Assembly: GCA_035772735.1 (NCBI GenBank)
Contig: JASDFA010000018.1
Coordinates: 58,496,001 to 58,560,000 of the forward strand
Length of the DNA: 64,000 bases
Direction of reading: 5' to 3'
From: Datura wrightii
Taxonomy: Eukaryota; Streptophyta; Magnoliopsida; Solanales; Solanaceae
Numbering within the stretch: position 1 is the first letter of the stretch; every line of letters begins with the position of its first letter. Both the position numbers and the translations under genes were made by a program. The notes under the pieces were generated by a model. That model did not search any database and was not told where the DNA came from. It saw only the letters and a list, made by a program, of their open reading frames with translations. This document shows, one piece after another, positions 10,851 to 22,232 of this stretch.

Positions 10851-12221
10851 GAGATGTCCATCGACTTGTGAGGTTGGGAGTTAGATTGGTTGACTCTACT
10901 GATGGCGGCATTGTTGTACAAAATGGATCAGAATCATCCTTGGTAGTGGATGTGAAAGCTAGGCAAGATGAGGATCCGATGTTGGTTAAGCTGAAGGAGG
11001 TCGTTCGGAGTCAAAAGGTGGAAGTTTTCTCCCAAGGGGGAGATGGGGTGTTGTGGTACCAGGGTCGTCTATGTGTTCCAGATGTTGATAATTTGAGGGA
11101 CTGGATATTGCATGAGGCACGTGGGTCCAAGTATCCCATCCATTTGGGTGCCACCAAGATGTATCATGATTTGCGGGAAATATATTGGTGGAACGGCATG
11201 AAGAAGGATATTGTAGAATTTGTAGCCAAGCGCCCGAACTATCAACAAGTGAAGGTCGAATATCAAAGGTTGGGAGGCGTACTTCAGGATATTAGCATTT
11301 CAACTTGGAAGTGGGAAGAGATCAATATGGATTTCATTACAGGTCTACCTCGTACTCGCCGACAATATGACTCTATTTTGGTGGTGGTAGATAGGTTGAC
11401 CAAGGCTGCACACTTTCTACCAGTCAAAACCACAGATTCAGTGGATGATTATGCCAGATTGTATATTTTGGAGTTGGTTCGACTTCATAGAGTGCCCTTG
11501 TCTATTATTTTAGACCGAGGTACTCAGTTTTGACGATCTTTCCAAAAAGGGCTTGGGACTCTAGTTATGCTAAGCACAGCATTCCATCCGTAAATGGATG
11601 GTCAGGCAGAGCGGACAATCCAGATTCTCGAGGACATGTTGAGAGCCTATGTGATGGACTTTAAAGGTATTTGGGATGATCACTTGTCCTTGATCGAGTT
11701 TGCTTACAATAACAGCTATCACTCCAGTATCCAAATGGCACCATTCGAGGCTCTTTACGGGCGGAGCTGCAAATCGCCAACCAGATGGTTTGAGGTTGGT
11801 GAGGCAGCTACGATAGGGCCTGACTCAGTCACGAGGCTATGGTGAAGGTTCACTTGATAAGGGACAGGCTGAAAACTGCTCAGAGTCGTCAAAAGTCATA
11901 TGCGGATGTGAGAAGAAGAGATTTGGAGTTTGAGGTTGATGATTCGTTATTTCTAAAGGTATCTCCCATGAAGGGAGTCATGCGGTTCAAAAAGAAAGTA
12001 AAACTCAGTCCCCACTATATTGGTCACTACCGGGTTATGAGAAGAGTTGGTAAGGTAGCATATGAGTTGGACTTGCCATCGGAGTTATCTTTAGTTCAGC
12101 CCGTGTTTCATGTGTCGCTTTTGAAAAAATGCTTGGGTGATCCATCTTTAGCTATTCTGTTGGAAAGCATTGATGTGGGAAATAGCCTCAGTTATGAGGA
12201 AATTCCAGTTGCAATCTTGGA
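10851..12221 (+). pseudogene. Integrase of element E, damaged and cut at its C-terminus
   Basis: The N-terminal zinc-binding region ([11 protein letters not shown]) has lost both cysteines: the expected CPNC reads RPNY (11231-11242). The core keeps MDFITGL, ILDRGTQF and the ERTIQ..LEDMLRAY helix carrying the last acidic residue of the DDE triad. After TQF there is a stop (11531) and a small deletion; another frameshift lies near 11840. The C-terminal part (VSPMKGVMRF, HVSLLKKCL) stops at VAILDH, exactly where the chromodomain tail of F and D would begin, because of the 12221/12222 deletion. Confidence 0.85.
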
Positions 12222-12845
12222 CCATTAGGGTCACCTGGCAGTTATTTTCTGCGAATTAGTAAGGGCCTTCTCGTAATTTCTTAAGTTCCTAAGACCTATA
12301 CTACGTCGTTTAAGGCTCGTTTTAGTGGGTTTTAAGCAGGGGAAAACCTATTCTAAGTCATTCTTCCCATGCATTGAAGAGAGGATTCAAGGTAAAATCT
12401 CAAGGTTTCCATTAGAATCTCAGCTTGGGCAATTAGAGGATGTTAGAATTCACCATTTCCAGGTATGTAAGGCTATTAGTGGGTGCTTCCTTCCACACTC
12501 ATGCCCAATTACTATCAAAACATGATGAATTGCCTATCATCAAGTATGGGGTTTCTACCTAATTACATGATTCTTCAATCTCTATACATGGGTATGATTA
12601 GATTATATTTATATTGATGAATTGTGAAGCTTAGGAAGATTTTAAATTGTTTTCAATCCAAATTGTGGTTTCTAAATTATGAAATTGAATGCTCATGGAT
12701 GAGAAGTTCATCAAAGAAGAGAATGATGTCGAATGTATTAAGATGATGAGATTTATTGATGAAAAGCATGTTTCTAAAGCTACCCATGATTATGATGTTG
12801 TTTTCAAAATAAAATGAGTAGATCTTAGTATGATAAAGCTTTGGG
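12222..12845 (+). repeat. 3' LTR of E, first part, and left TSD of D
   Basis: Aligns with 5554 onward of the 5' LTR. It starts inside the LTR at a join with the integrase (shared bases CCATTAGGGTCACCTG). D interrupts it after TTGGG (12841-12845), which is repeated at 41169-41173 as the D target-site duplication. Confidence 0.9.
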
Positions 12846-13861
12846 TGTCACACCCCACCTTGGGGGGCATGACGGGCACCTGGTGCCTGCTAGACTCTGA
12901 GCTGCTAAATGGTCCAGCCTGAGCACATCTGGTGCTTTGGCTGACTCTGGCTCTATTTCAAGAAACGAACCGGCTATATAACGGCTGTAAATACAGCCTC
13001 CGGCCGACTGGGCCTATAGCCACCTGTACTGTATCATCAGCTAACCAGAATCATCTCATATAGGGGTACCTATGCGGGCTGACAAGACCACCATGTTGTC
13101 TAGTTATCTCTAACTCAATATAACAAATGCGGAACAGCTACGTGACCGGAAAGGTCACCACTACTGACTTGATAAGGCCTCACACGACCAACATAAGCAA
13201 CTAAACATACGCACGGCCCCACACGACCGGCACAACTAACCACAGGGAAATATATACAGACTGCAAGCCTCTAGGAATACTGATAAAATGGTCGGGACAG
13301 GGCCCCGACCTACCCAAACTTTAATCAAAAGGAAATAGGAGCAACCTCCGACTGTCTAGCTCCGGAGGATAGGAGCTGACAACTCTGCTGACTGGATCAC
13401 GAGGGATCGACTCCTCGTCTATGTGTACCTGCAGGCAAGCAATGCAGCGCCCCCACGGGAGTCAGTACCACAGGTACTGAGCATGTAAAGCAAACTGAAA
13501 TATATAACTGAAATGGGTAACAACAACAACATAAAAATACAAGCAGGAAGTAGCTGAGTCTATCTAGCTGAGGATAACTGGGGAGAGTTCATTTATTCTG
13601 TAACTAAACTGAGCGTACCTGACGACGTGTCATCCTACTATCTATCAGTATCTAATAACACATATAGATATACATATAAATACACACAATACCTGATCGA
13701 CCCCCATAAGCCGGAAGGTGCCAACCAGCAGAACAATCTATTTACCCCTACTCGGGTCTAAACCAACCAAAAACAAGTCACTCCACTCATCTGATAACTG
13801 TGAGCTCCTCCTACCGGCCCCCTTGGGTATGTAGCTCAGGCCTTGGCCTCTGACAATAAAC

Positions 13862-14100
13862 TGTGTCTGAGTCCGAAGACTCCTGCCTCTGGGCGCAAGT
13901 GCACACGAGGTAATCTGCTGCTGTATCTGTGACTGAAACTGCCCCTGGGTGCAAGCTCACAACAGGGTAATTTTATAAAAATCTGTATCTAAAACTGCCC
14001 TCGGCCACAAGCGCACACAGAGTAATCTGCCCCTGTAAACAGGGTAATCTGGCTCTGCGCAGAGCAAACTGAACTGCCCCTGCAAGCAGGGTAATTTGGA
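13862..14100 (-). repeat. Tandem repeats in LTR of D
   Basis: Three imperfect units of about 50-60 bases with CTGTATCTGAAACTGCC..GGGC.CAAG.GCACAC..GGTAATCTG, followed by two shorter units CCCCTGCAAGCAGGGTAAT, each with a small inverted repeat (CCCTG..CAGGG). Confidence 0.65.
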
Positions 14101-15404
14101 CCGTATTATCATGGTGGTCGGCCATCATTGTCCTCTAGGCGGACGGCATCGCCCAGCTGGTGGCGGTATCTGAATCTGGTATCGACACATCTATAACCCA
14201 GGGGCGGTGGGGATGCTAAAGGGTGCCCACATGCCACAACAAGTCTCAACATGCAAAACACATACACAGCAAGCATGCTCAAATGAAAAATACTAATCAT
14301 ATTCTCTTCTTTTATTTCAAGGCCAGTCCGTACTAAACAACTGATGTTATATTCTGTTTTGCACTGTTTCTGATTGTTGGCTAACTGCTACCTGGCCTTT
14401 ATCTATTTATCAGATTATTGTTATTTGAGGTCTGAAGCTACATCAATTTCTAGAGCCATATCTATTCCTGGAGCTACATCTGTATCTGGAGCTATTTCTA
14501 TATCTGATTACTGATCTGATTATATCTGGATATAACCCGATAACATAGAACATGCCATCTATAACTGGATATAGCTCAATAACATAAGAGGTGCCATCTA
14601 TTACCGGATACAGTCTTAACAAATGTAATACATACTATCTGTAATCTTGCTAACTCATTATACTGCTTTTACAACTTCCATTCTGGATATTACGTAAAAA
14701 CATACTGAGCTATTATCTGATACCACATTATTATCTAAAATTATCTGACTATCCGTTATTCTGATTACCGCATAATACGTAGTGATATACTAGCATGCTT
14801 GCTGGAAATCGTACTAAAATCGTTTATGTACGCTGGGTATTTGTCAATAGCCTTTATTCTATTTATTTTCTAGATTGTACTTCCTGGCTTGCCGAAAGAA
14901 TAGCTTTACATACCTGGTTTTTGAGTACCTGACTGACCGATGTGATTTCCGTCGATACTTCTATTGTTTCTCCCAACTACATTCATATACATGTCAATTA
15001 GAACTAAATACACCAATATTCTGAAAGAAAACGTTACTTTCGATATATTTATAGCCTAAACTTTGGCTTATCAAAAGTCGGTCAAAACCCCGCTATTTCT
15101 CGAAAGTCCAGAAGGGAGAAATATTCACTTTAAGGCTAGGAGTATATTAACACTAATTTGGAGCAATTCCACTTACCTTAGTTCGGTAGCACGACGATTC
15201 GCCGGCCGAATTTCGCGAAACTAAATCCGTAGGAATGCTCCTTGCTGCTAAATACCTCGGTATCTGGAGTTAATTTGAGTTTGGACCGCGTTTGACGGCG
15301 TAATCGGAAGGAAATTATCAAGAACCCTTCGTCCCTCTTCCTCTCTAATTTTCTCTCTGTTTTCACTGGAAATTATAAGAATTTTAACATTAAAACCGAA
15401 GTGG

Positions 15405-15530
15405 AGGGCTTTATATACTTGGGCCTGGACAAGGCCAACGTGTTACGGAGCCAACGTGGAGGCTCCACCTTCGTGACACGTTGCCATCGCGGAGGGGCTC
15501 TGCCCCGGCTCCTTTCGCGATGGTTCGACA
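15405..15530 (-). promoter_or_regulatory. U3 promoter region of D: GC dyad module and TATA
   Basis: On the minus strand, CCATCGCG, CTCCGCGATGGCAACGTG and repeated CGTGTCACG/GTAACACGTTGG motifs (about 15430-15530) lie 15-20 bases upstream of TATATAAA (15410-15417). The arrangement is the same in G and, with other spacing, in the Athila LTRs. Transcription of D on the minus strand would start just below 15400. Confidence 0.65.
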
Positions 15531-15583
15531 GATTTCTTGTCCGGTCTTTCCCCGAGCCATTTTCTAGCATGTATGGCCTTCAA

Positions 15584-15588
15584 ATACT
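15584..15588. repeat. Target-site duplication of B (left copy)
   Basis: ATACT here and at 25377-25381. The uninterrupted site in the other LTR of D reads TTCAAATACTCTTAACC near 41103, confirming the insertion. Confidence 0.95.
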
Positions 15589-17003
15589 TGATCTAGGGCA
15601 AATTTATATGCCCAAGTGATACTCAATTGTGTCAATTTTGCCTTGTTTATCTATTGATGTTTATACATTCTCATGTGATTTGTAATAAAATGTGAATTTA
15701 TACTAGCCAACATGATTAGCTTTGTTTTGCAGAAAAAAAATATAAAGTTATGGAGCTAAGATGCATGTTGGGAAAGATCGGGATTGGACTTAGACGCGAG
15801 CAAAGGAAAAAGCACTTGAAGGCACAAATTAAAGGGGCTCCGCGATGGAGCCGTGTCACGCTGCCATCGCGGATGCATTCTGCCTGGATGGTAAAATTAT
15901 GCCTATTTCCAGTGGAGGTGCGCATTGGGGCCGTGGCACGTTGTCCTAGCCCCGCGTTTCACGTCGTTCCACGTTGGGCCTAAGTACCTGGACGACTAAA
16001 TTCCAGTAAGGGTCCGCGTCGGTGGCGTGTCACGGAGGCAGTGCTCCGCGATGCACTCCGTGACACGTTGCTTGTTATTCCGGGAAAAATTCCCACAAGT
16101 ATAAATAGAACACTTAGGTTCATTTTTAATGATTCTAACTTGGTGGAGCAAGAACGTGGGTTACAGGCAGTTGAGGGGACGAAAATCTCAGGGTTCTTCT
16201 CTATCTCCTATTTCAATTGCTTGTATGATTAACACTCATTTAACGATGTTTAATCCACAAATGAGTGGCTAAATCCTCTTCTTGCTGAGGTTAAGAATAA
16301 TTGTATTGAAATGTAATTATTGATCAATTGGTTTTTCATCTTTTCTTTCATGGTTGTCCTATTGATTCTTGTTCTTACTGCATTAATGTGTGGCCAATGT
16401 TAATGTATATCTAAAAAGTCCGGTTTCACTCGAGAGAGCAAGAAATTGGAAAGTTGTGAATTGATAGGATATGATCTTTTCTTAGTTTGGGAAAATTGAG
16501 AATTGATTTACCTTCAGGATAGAGATATATCTGAAAGTCGTATTAGTCAATTAAGGAATCGGTTTTGTAAGGCTAGAACATGAATTTCGTTTTATCATAG
16601 AAATGTAGGTGGACGGTTCATGCTTCTTAAGTTGGGTTAAATACGAGAGTTTTAATTCATTGGCAATAATTCTTGACTAGCAACCGGAGAAAAGATTAAC
16701 CAAATTGTATTGATGATTCATTTCTCTACATGTTCGTTTAACCTCAACATGCTCGTACTTATAGTTCAGACTCAAATTGTATATTCGTTTTATAATTAGT
16801 ATAAAATTAGAAACTAAAATACCAAACTTTTCTTAACACTGTTGTCTGCATGTTTAGAGTTAAGGTTTATTGACACTTGAGTAGATTGTTACCCTAGCCC
16901 AGTCTCTGTGGGATCGATACTTGGCTTACTTGAGCCACTTTACTACTTGTTTGACCACGTGCACTTGCGTGTAGCTATATACCCATCGCGTACAGCCCGA
17001 AAA
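15589..17003 (+). repeat. 5' LTR of B
   Basis: Starts TGATCTAGGGCA; ends CCCGAAAA where the 3' copy has CCCGAACA. Contains the GC module and TATA below; the rest (16110-17003) is AT-rich leader with the block AAAAGTCCGGTTTCACTCGAGAGAGC conserved in all copies. Confidence 0.93.
15836..16107 (+). promoter_or_regulatory. U3 promoter region of B: GC dyad module and TATA
   Basis: A series of GC-rich motifs (GGAGCCGTGTCACG, GCCGTGGCACGTTG, GTGTCACGGAGG, CTCCGCGATG, CTCCGTGACACGTTG) covers 15836-16075. After it come a GGGAAAAATTCCC inverted repeat and TATAAATA at 16100-16107. The same order is present in the 3' LTR (24201-24472). The TATA places the transcript start near 16130. Confidence 0.7.
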
Positions 17004-17009
17004 AGTTTT

Positions 17010-17027
17010 TGGCGCCGTTGTCGGGGA
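17010..17027 (+). other. Primer binding site of B (tRNA-Asp type)
   Basis: TGGCGCCGTTGTCGGGGA, a few bases after the LTR end, agrees with the complement of the 3' end of plant tRNA-Asp except for one base. tRNA-Asp is the usual primer for Athila elements. Confidence 0.85.
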
Positions 17028-17130
17028 CTTGCAATTGGTAAATTTTTCTTAAGTGTTAGTTTATTATTTCTTTTTAGTGTTGACAACTTGGTCTTAGCCT
17101 GTATTTTGCAGATACTAATTTCTGTGAACA

Positions 17131-19602
17131 CTGGCAAGAGACAAGGAGCTGGTGGACTCATATTTAGAGCCTGAAAGACAATTTCATCGTCAAAGGAGAG
17201 AAGCTCTAGAGAAAAAGCTGCAGTTGCTCAGACGAACAATCATGGAGCAACAACATAATCCACCAGTTGTAAGGGCAATGTTAGTGCCCGAGGAAATGGA
17301 AGCTAGGCCAGTTCGCGAGGTGGCAATCCCACATGCTAACAATGTCACATCTAGCATCCGCAAACCTGAGCCAGGAGGGAGGTTCGAGCTCAAACAAAAC
17401 ATGGTGCAATTGCTGCACACCAGCGGGAAGTTCACAGGTCTCCCTCATGAGGATCCACAGCAACATCTCCAAATTTTTTGGAGATAAGTGATACTTACAT
17501 CCCCGCTGGAGTGTCATCAGATTATGTCAGGCTTACATTGTTCCCATTTTCACTTTTGGGAGAAGCCAAGAGGTGGTTGAAAGCTGAGCCACCTAATTCT
17601 ATTACTACGTGGGATGATCTTGCAAGGAAATTCTTGATACGATTTTTTCCATCCGATAAAACAGCAAGACTTAGAAGTCAAATTCTAAGTTTTAAACAGA
17701 GAGAGGGAGAGAATCTGTATCAGGCTTGGGAGAGATTCAAGTCTATGTTGCGGGATTGTCCTCATTATCACCAATCCAATGATGTGCTAGTGCACACTTT
17801 TATAGAGGGTTTGGAACCCCACACAAAAATCTTGCTAGACTCAGCAGCTGGGGGACAAGCATTGGAGAAAACTTATGAGGAGTTGTATACCTTGTTAAAT
17901 AGTATTTCGCAGGGAAATCCGGAGTGGAATGTTGATTCGTCAAGAGGAGGAACAAGGAAAGCAGCAGGAGTCCTAGAACTGGATAGTTTTACAGCTATTG
18001 CTGCACAGATAGCTGCTTTAAGAAATCAACTCAACACTCACTTCAGTAACATGACCATGAACCAGACTCAAGCCCCAGTGAATGTAGTGCAGCAGATTTG
18101 GTGTGAAGTGTGCGGGAGTAGTGAGCACTCAGCTGAGTGTTATGGAGCAAATCCTGATTCAGTGAACTTTGTGGGAAATGTACAGAGGAACAACCACCTA
18201 CAGTATGGCAACAGCTACAATTCCAACTGGAGGAATCACCCGAATTTCTCTTGGGGTAGCAACAACCATCAAGGGAAGAGTTCGAGTCTGGGGGCGCAGA
18301 GGAATCACAGAGGGCAGCAGAACTATCAGGCACAATATAGAAGCAACAATGCACCTCCTCCACGAGTGTCTCACTTAAGGACTGAAGCAAACCTCAGTGA
18401 TACCACAACATATTATAATGGTATAAGTGAGGATTGAAATAGATCTCAATGATACCATCATTGAGGAGATGTTCAAGACAATGATAGCTAACCAAGCTCA
18501 ATTGCAGGCTGACTATGTGAAATTGGCAACCGAGTTAAAGAACAACCAGTTAGCTACTAAGGCACTGGAGTATCAATTTGGGCAATTTGTTGGAGCCCAA
18601 AACACCAGGCCTAGAGGAGGACTCCCGAGCGACACGGATCCCAACCCCAAGCAAGTGAGTGCAGTGACCATAAGGAGTGGTTTGCAGCTTAAAGAGGTGG
18701 AACCAGAAAGACCACCTCAACAATCAGGAGCAGCAGAAGTTGAGAGGGAGCAAAGTGATGAAAGGGGGAAGAAAAAGGAGGCTGAACTAGAAAGACCACC
18801 ACCTCCGTTCCCTCAAAGATTAAAGAAACACAAGGAGGAGGCATGTTTCAAGAAATTTATGGAGGTGCTGAAACAGGTACATATTAACTTACCTCTTGTT
18901 GATGTTTTGCAGGGAGTGCCGAAGTATGCAAAGTATATTAAGTACATCGTGGCGAACAAAAGTCAGTTGCCTGAGTATGCTACGGTGGCTCTCACGGAGG
19001 AGTGCACTTCCCGGATACAAAACCGGTTGCCCACAAAGCTCAAGGACCCTGGGAGCTTTACTATACAAATTACAATTGGGCAGAGTATCCGAGCTTGCGA
19101 ATTATGTGATTTGGGAGCGAGCATTAATTTGATGGCGTCATCGGTATTCAAGAAGTTGGGTCTAGGGAGTCCTAGACCAACAACAGTGATATTGCAACTA
19201 GCGGATCGTTCCTTAGCCAGACATAATGGCATTGTGGAGGACGTGCTGGTGCAAGTGGGCTCCCTTATCCTCCCGATAGATTTCGTCGTGCTGGATTTTG
19301 AGCCTGACGCAGAAGTCCCATTTATTTTGGGACGCCCTTTCTTGGCGACCGGGAAAGCACTGATTGATGTAGCTGCAGGGCAGCTAACTATGCGAGCACA
19401 CGACAAGGTGGAAGTGTTTGATGTATACAAGGCCACCAAGCTCCTGACTGTGTACGAGGAACTCTCGGTGATCAACGTGATTGATCAAGTTGATGTTGCC
19501 CAGATAGTTGAGTCACGAGAGTTATTGGGAAAACCAACGGGCAAAGACGTAAGCACTACTGGGGTGAGGACGGTGGTCGAGAGAAAACGTCTGTCACCTT
19601 AG
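17131..19602 (+). pseudogene. gag-protease of B, with frameshifts
   Basis: The frame opens at CTG 17131 (context A at -3, G at +4); no ATG stands at the expected place, and C has the same CTG. Gag runs through KPEPGGRFELK, MVQLLHTSG, GLPHEDPQQHLQ, then, after a one-base deletion near 17476, SLLGEAKRWLKAEPP, RKFLIRFFP, a CEVCGSSEHSAEC zinc knuckle and an Asn-rich stretch. About 95 bases absent from C are inserted near 18365-18460 and shift the frame again. The protease has the Athila-type LCDLGASINLM active site and FILGRPFLATG. The frame then crosses the pol deletion and ends in a few residues derived from the integrase end. No RT follows. Confidence 0.88.
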
Positions 19603-19894
19603 AAGATGACTGAGCTTAAGGACGTCGAGCCGCGACGGTAAACCAGGCGCTGCACAGGAGGCAACCCGTGAAATTTCTGTGTAATATTTTATTAGATTTC
19701 GTAGAATAAGAAAAAAAAGAAAAAATAATAAAATAATTAAGAACAAAAATTTTGATTTTAATTGAAACCTATAATTCTAACCAATTTCTTGTTGTGAGAT
19801 GAATTTCAGGTTGAACAGAGGATAAATATGCAAAGGATCACAAAGGAAAAACCGAGGTATGAAAAATAATAAAAAGTGGCAAAACAATGAGCCC
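19603..19894 (+). other. Conserved stretch after the pol scar in B
   Basis: GACGTCGAGCCGCGACGGTAAACCAGGCGCTGCAC..GGAGGCAACCCGTG at about 19620-19672 is nearly identical in C (33771-33818) and, on the other strand, in I (about 59490-59545), where it follows the end of integrase. The remainder is AT-rich. It marks the 3' boundary of the pol deletion. No gene. Confidence 0.7.
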
Positions 19895-20130
19895 ACGCGA
19901 TGGCTCCGTGTCATGGAGGAGGGCCTCCGCGTTACCCTCCGTGACACGTTGAAGGTAATTCTGGAATTTTTACAAATTCCATAACACCTGCGCGATGGCT
20001 CCGTGTGACGGAGGGCATGCTCCGCGTTACCCTCCGTGACATGTTGAGGTGTATTTCGCGATGGGTCACACCGGGTCGCCAGGTGACCCGCGCGAAAAAC
20101 CCCCCTTTTAACCCTGATTTTCCCTCATTT
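19895..20130 (+). promoter_or_regulatory. Internal GC dyad module upstream of ORF2 in B
   Basis: CGCGATGGCTCCGTGTCATGGAGG, CTCCGCGTTACCCTCCGTGACACGTTG and a second, similar unit to 20045, then a GGGTCACACCGGGTCGCC..GGTGACCCG dyad. These are the motifs of the LTR promoter module. A TTTTAACCC stretch (about 20105-20113) might act as a weak TATA. The module is at the same place in C and I. I infer an internal promoter for ORF2; the sequence does not prove it. Confidence 0.5.
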
Positions 20131-20245
20131 TTTCCCATTCCTCATCTCCTCCGCGACAAACAACCCAAAATCCCCCCCTTCCCCAATGTGACACGGCCTA
20201 GGAGTTCAAGTTTATCAACTTTTCTTCGATATCATCGAATTTAAG

Positions 20246-20921
20246 GTATGTTTGTTAACTTCATCTCATTTCTTACCTGATTTTTCCCGATTTTTAGCTT
20301 AGGAAGTGAGGAAAACTTACCCTAAGTAGAAATTAATCTTAAATTCAATTGAATTATTGTTGATTGAAGTTCGAAGTATCATTGTGATTGCCTGAACTGG
20401 ATAATTACATAGCTTAATCGATTTTTTGTAAAATCATAGCTAGGGCTTGAATTTGAGTTTAAAAAGGGAAAATTTAGTTGAACGTTGGATTTCTTGTTGG
20501 GTTGTGTATGTTGGGTGAGATGAGTTGGTTGTGCTAACTGTTAATATGGTAAAAGACCTACGATTTTCGGGGTAACTAAATTGTGAGATGCAAGAAATGG
20601 GTGAATTGTATAGGTTCATTTAGTTAAATTTTTCTTTTGTTTCTCCGTACTAAGTGCAATGTGATGAAATGTTATCGATGGTCATTATTGTAACTAGCTG
20701 TACGAAGTCTGAGTAGTACATAGAACGTATACTATCGAATTCTCTGAATGCACTAAGCATAATTGTTATGTTTTGTTGTTTGTTTGTGGAAATAAGAACG
20801 ATCTTGCCGTAATGTGTGATTTTGGCTAAAGATTAAGTGTGGGGTAGCCTAGCTTAACCCAACCTTAGTCGAAGCTAATTTTAATTGGAATGATACGGGG
20901 ACTGTCTGTTTGGTTTAACAG
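20246..20921 (+). other. Candidate intron upstream of ORF2 in B
   Basis: Donor TTTAAG/GTATGTTT at 20245/20246 and acceptor TTGGTTTAACAG/GAACA at 20921, 676 bases, T-rich and AT-rich like plant introns. The acceptor is exactly five bases before the ORF2 ATG (20927). The same donor and acceptor are in C (699 bases) and I (646 bases). A PPT-like TTAAGTGTGGGGTA lies inside at 20833-20846. Confidence 0.6.
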
Positions 20922-20926
20922 GAACA

Positions 20927-22147
20927 ATGGCAAGCAGGCAAGACAAGGGAAAAGGCACATCAACATCAGGCGCCGGAAGAAAAAGAATCAGACTGGGAAC
21001 AGCAGTCCCAGCAGCACCAGCGGTTCCACGCAGCCAACGCCGTCAATATGGAACCAGATGGGTGACAGAGGAGGGGAAGAAATGGTACGCGAAGAATAAG
21101 GAAAGCAAATACTTCCCCGAAGAACACATTGACAAGGAACCGTTGGCATAGGAGTTCCCCAGGATTGTCCACAGGATCGAGGAAGCCGGGCTGAACTTCA
21201 TCTTTGAAGAGCCCAAGGAATGCAACCTGCACCTGATTCGGGAATTCTACGCCAACTGGAACCCGACACTCAGAAGTCACACCATCAAGATAAGGGGGCA
21301 AATAGTCACTTTTGAGCCCCACCACCTTAATGCTATCTTAGGGGCGCGGGACACAGACGCCCATGTGCTTCGACAACTGAATATCACTCCACCATATGCG
21401 AATATCAGACACACTTTGTGTGGAACTCGGTCTACAACACGTTGGAGTAGGCATAAGGAGAGGGGCTACCATCAGACCTTGCCCTATTCACAAATGAACA
21501 GGGAAGCCAGGATATGGCTGAAGATTGTTTGTTCCTGCCTAATCTCGGGGGTGCATATGACAGATGTAACTCGGGATCGTGTATGCTTGGTATACGCCCT
21601 GATGAAAGGGCTGGAGATCAACGTGGGGGCAGTGATTATCTCCGCCATGAAGAGAGCCCGTTTGCATCAAGGGCACATGTACAGGTTTGGTGGATTACTC
21701 ACCACATTCCTGAGGGGCCTAGATATTGAGGAAGAGGCCCTTGACTACATCCCGCAGATGGAGCAGCGGGCCTTAGATGTCACCAAAACTACGGCACCCG
21801 ACACCACTCACGGGCCAGTTCTTACACTAGCCGAGCGACATGCTCGGGATGATCAGTACATGGCTCGTATGTACGGGATGCAGATGCTCCAGCTGTGAAT
21901 AGGCGGGAGGCCGGCAATAGAAGAGGAGTTGTGGCAGCTCGAGCTAGACTACCCTTTTGGCGAAAATGCCAGGGCTCTATGCCGAGTGGGGCCAGCTTTT
22001 GAGGAGCCCACGGATGATGATGTCCACACAGATGAGGAGACACGTCGTGACGACTTCGATGTGGAGTCAGATGATGACGATGGGGGTGATTCAGACATGG
22101 GAGATGCGGCAACAGCACCTGATGAAGAAGTGGAATACTTTAATTGA
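20927..22147 (+). pseudogene. ORF2 of B: plant transposon-associated protein, two stops
   Basis: 406 codons in one frame from ATG 20927 to TGA 22147, with stops at 21149 (TAG for CAG) and 21896 (TGA for CGA), both single transitions compared with C and I. N-terminus basic and low-complexity (KGKGTSTSGAGRKR, residues 5-20), a conserved core with GTRWVTEEGKKWY, FEEPKECNLHLIREFYANW, LRQLNITPPYA, RHKERGYHQTLPY, ALMKGLEINVGAVI, GGLLTTFLRG, and an acidic tail (about residues 360-406, many Asp/Glu). It resembles proteins annotated as putative plant transposon protein next to Athila-like elements. No transmembrane segment is evident, so it is not an obvious envelope. Function unknown. Confidence 0.85.
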
Positions 22148-22192
22148 TCAGGGAGTTTCACCACCCACTCTTGTGCTATGCTAATTTTTATG

Positions 22193-22232
22193 AACACTGG
22201 GGACAGTGTTCGATTTAAGTGTGGGGTGGGAG
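22193..22232 (+). other. Hairpin plus PPT-like tract after ORF2 in B
   Basis: AACACTG-GGGA-CAGTGTT (22193-22210) forms a perfect 7-base stem with a 4-base loop and is followed by TTAAGTGTGGGGTGGGAG. It copies the layout of the true hairpin-PPT at 23917-23954. Present also in C (36339-36377) and I (56970-57009, minus). Confidence 0.65.

Larger units (their letters stand above)
12846..15588 (-). repeat. 3' LTR of D, distal part
   Basis: With 25382-25437 this makes an LTR of about 2.8 kb. The part from 14835 to 15588 matches the 5' LTR remnant at 40359 onward closely. It contains GCCGGCC/CCCCATAAGCC blocks shared with G, internal tandem repeats, and a U3 region with TATA near the B insertion. 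The stretch has no gene. Confidence 0.92.

Noticed and set aside
15750..15983. Open frame through the GC module of B, repeated at 24088-24348 and in C at 29987-30232 and 38343-38588
   Set aside because: It crosses the U3 promoter region and appears in each LTR copy simply because the LTRs are alike. Frames differ by small indels between copies and the start lies upstream of TATA.
18043..19475. Minus-strand frames opposite gag-protease of B (and 32963-33625 in C)
   Set aside because: Antisense to a clearly recognisable protease; no independent motif.
20927..22147. ORF2 as a transposase gene of a DNA transposon inserted in the elements
   Set aside because: No terminal inverted repeats or TSD bracket it; it is in the same place and context in three elements. 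Public annotations of this family as transposon protein do not show transposase catalytic residues that I can see.
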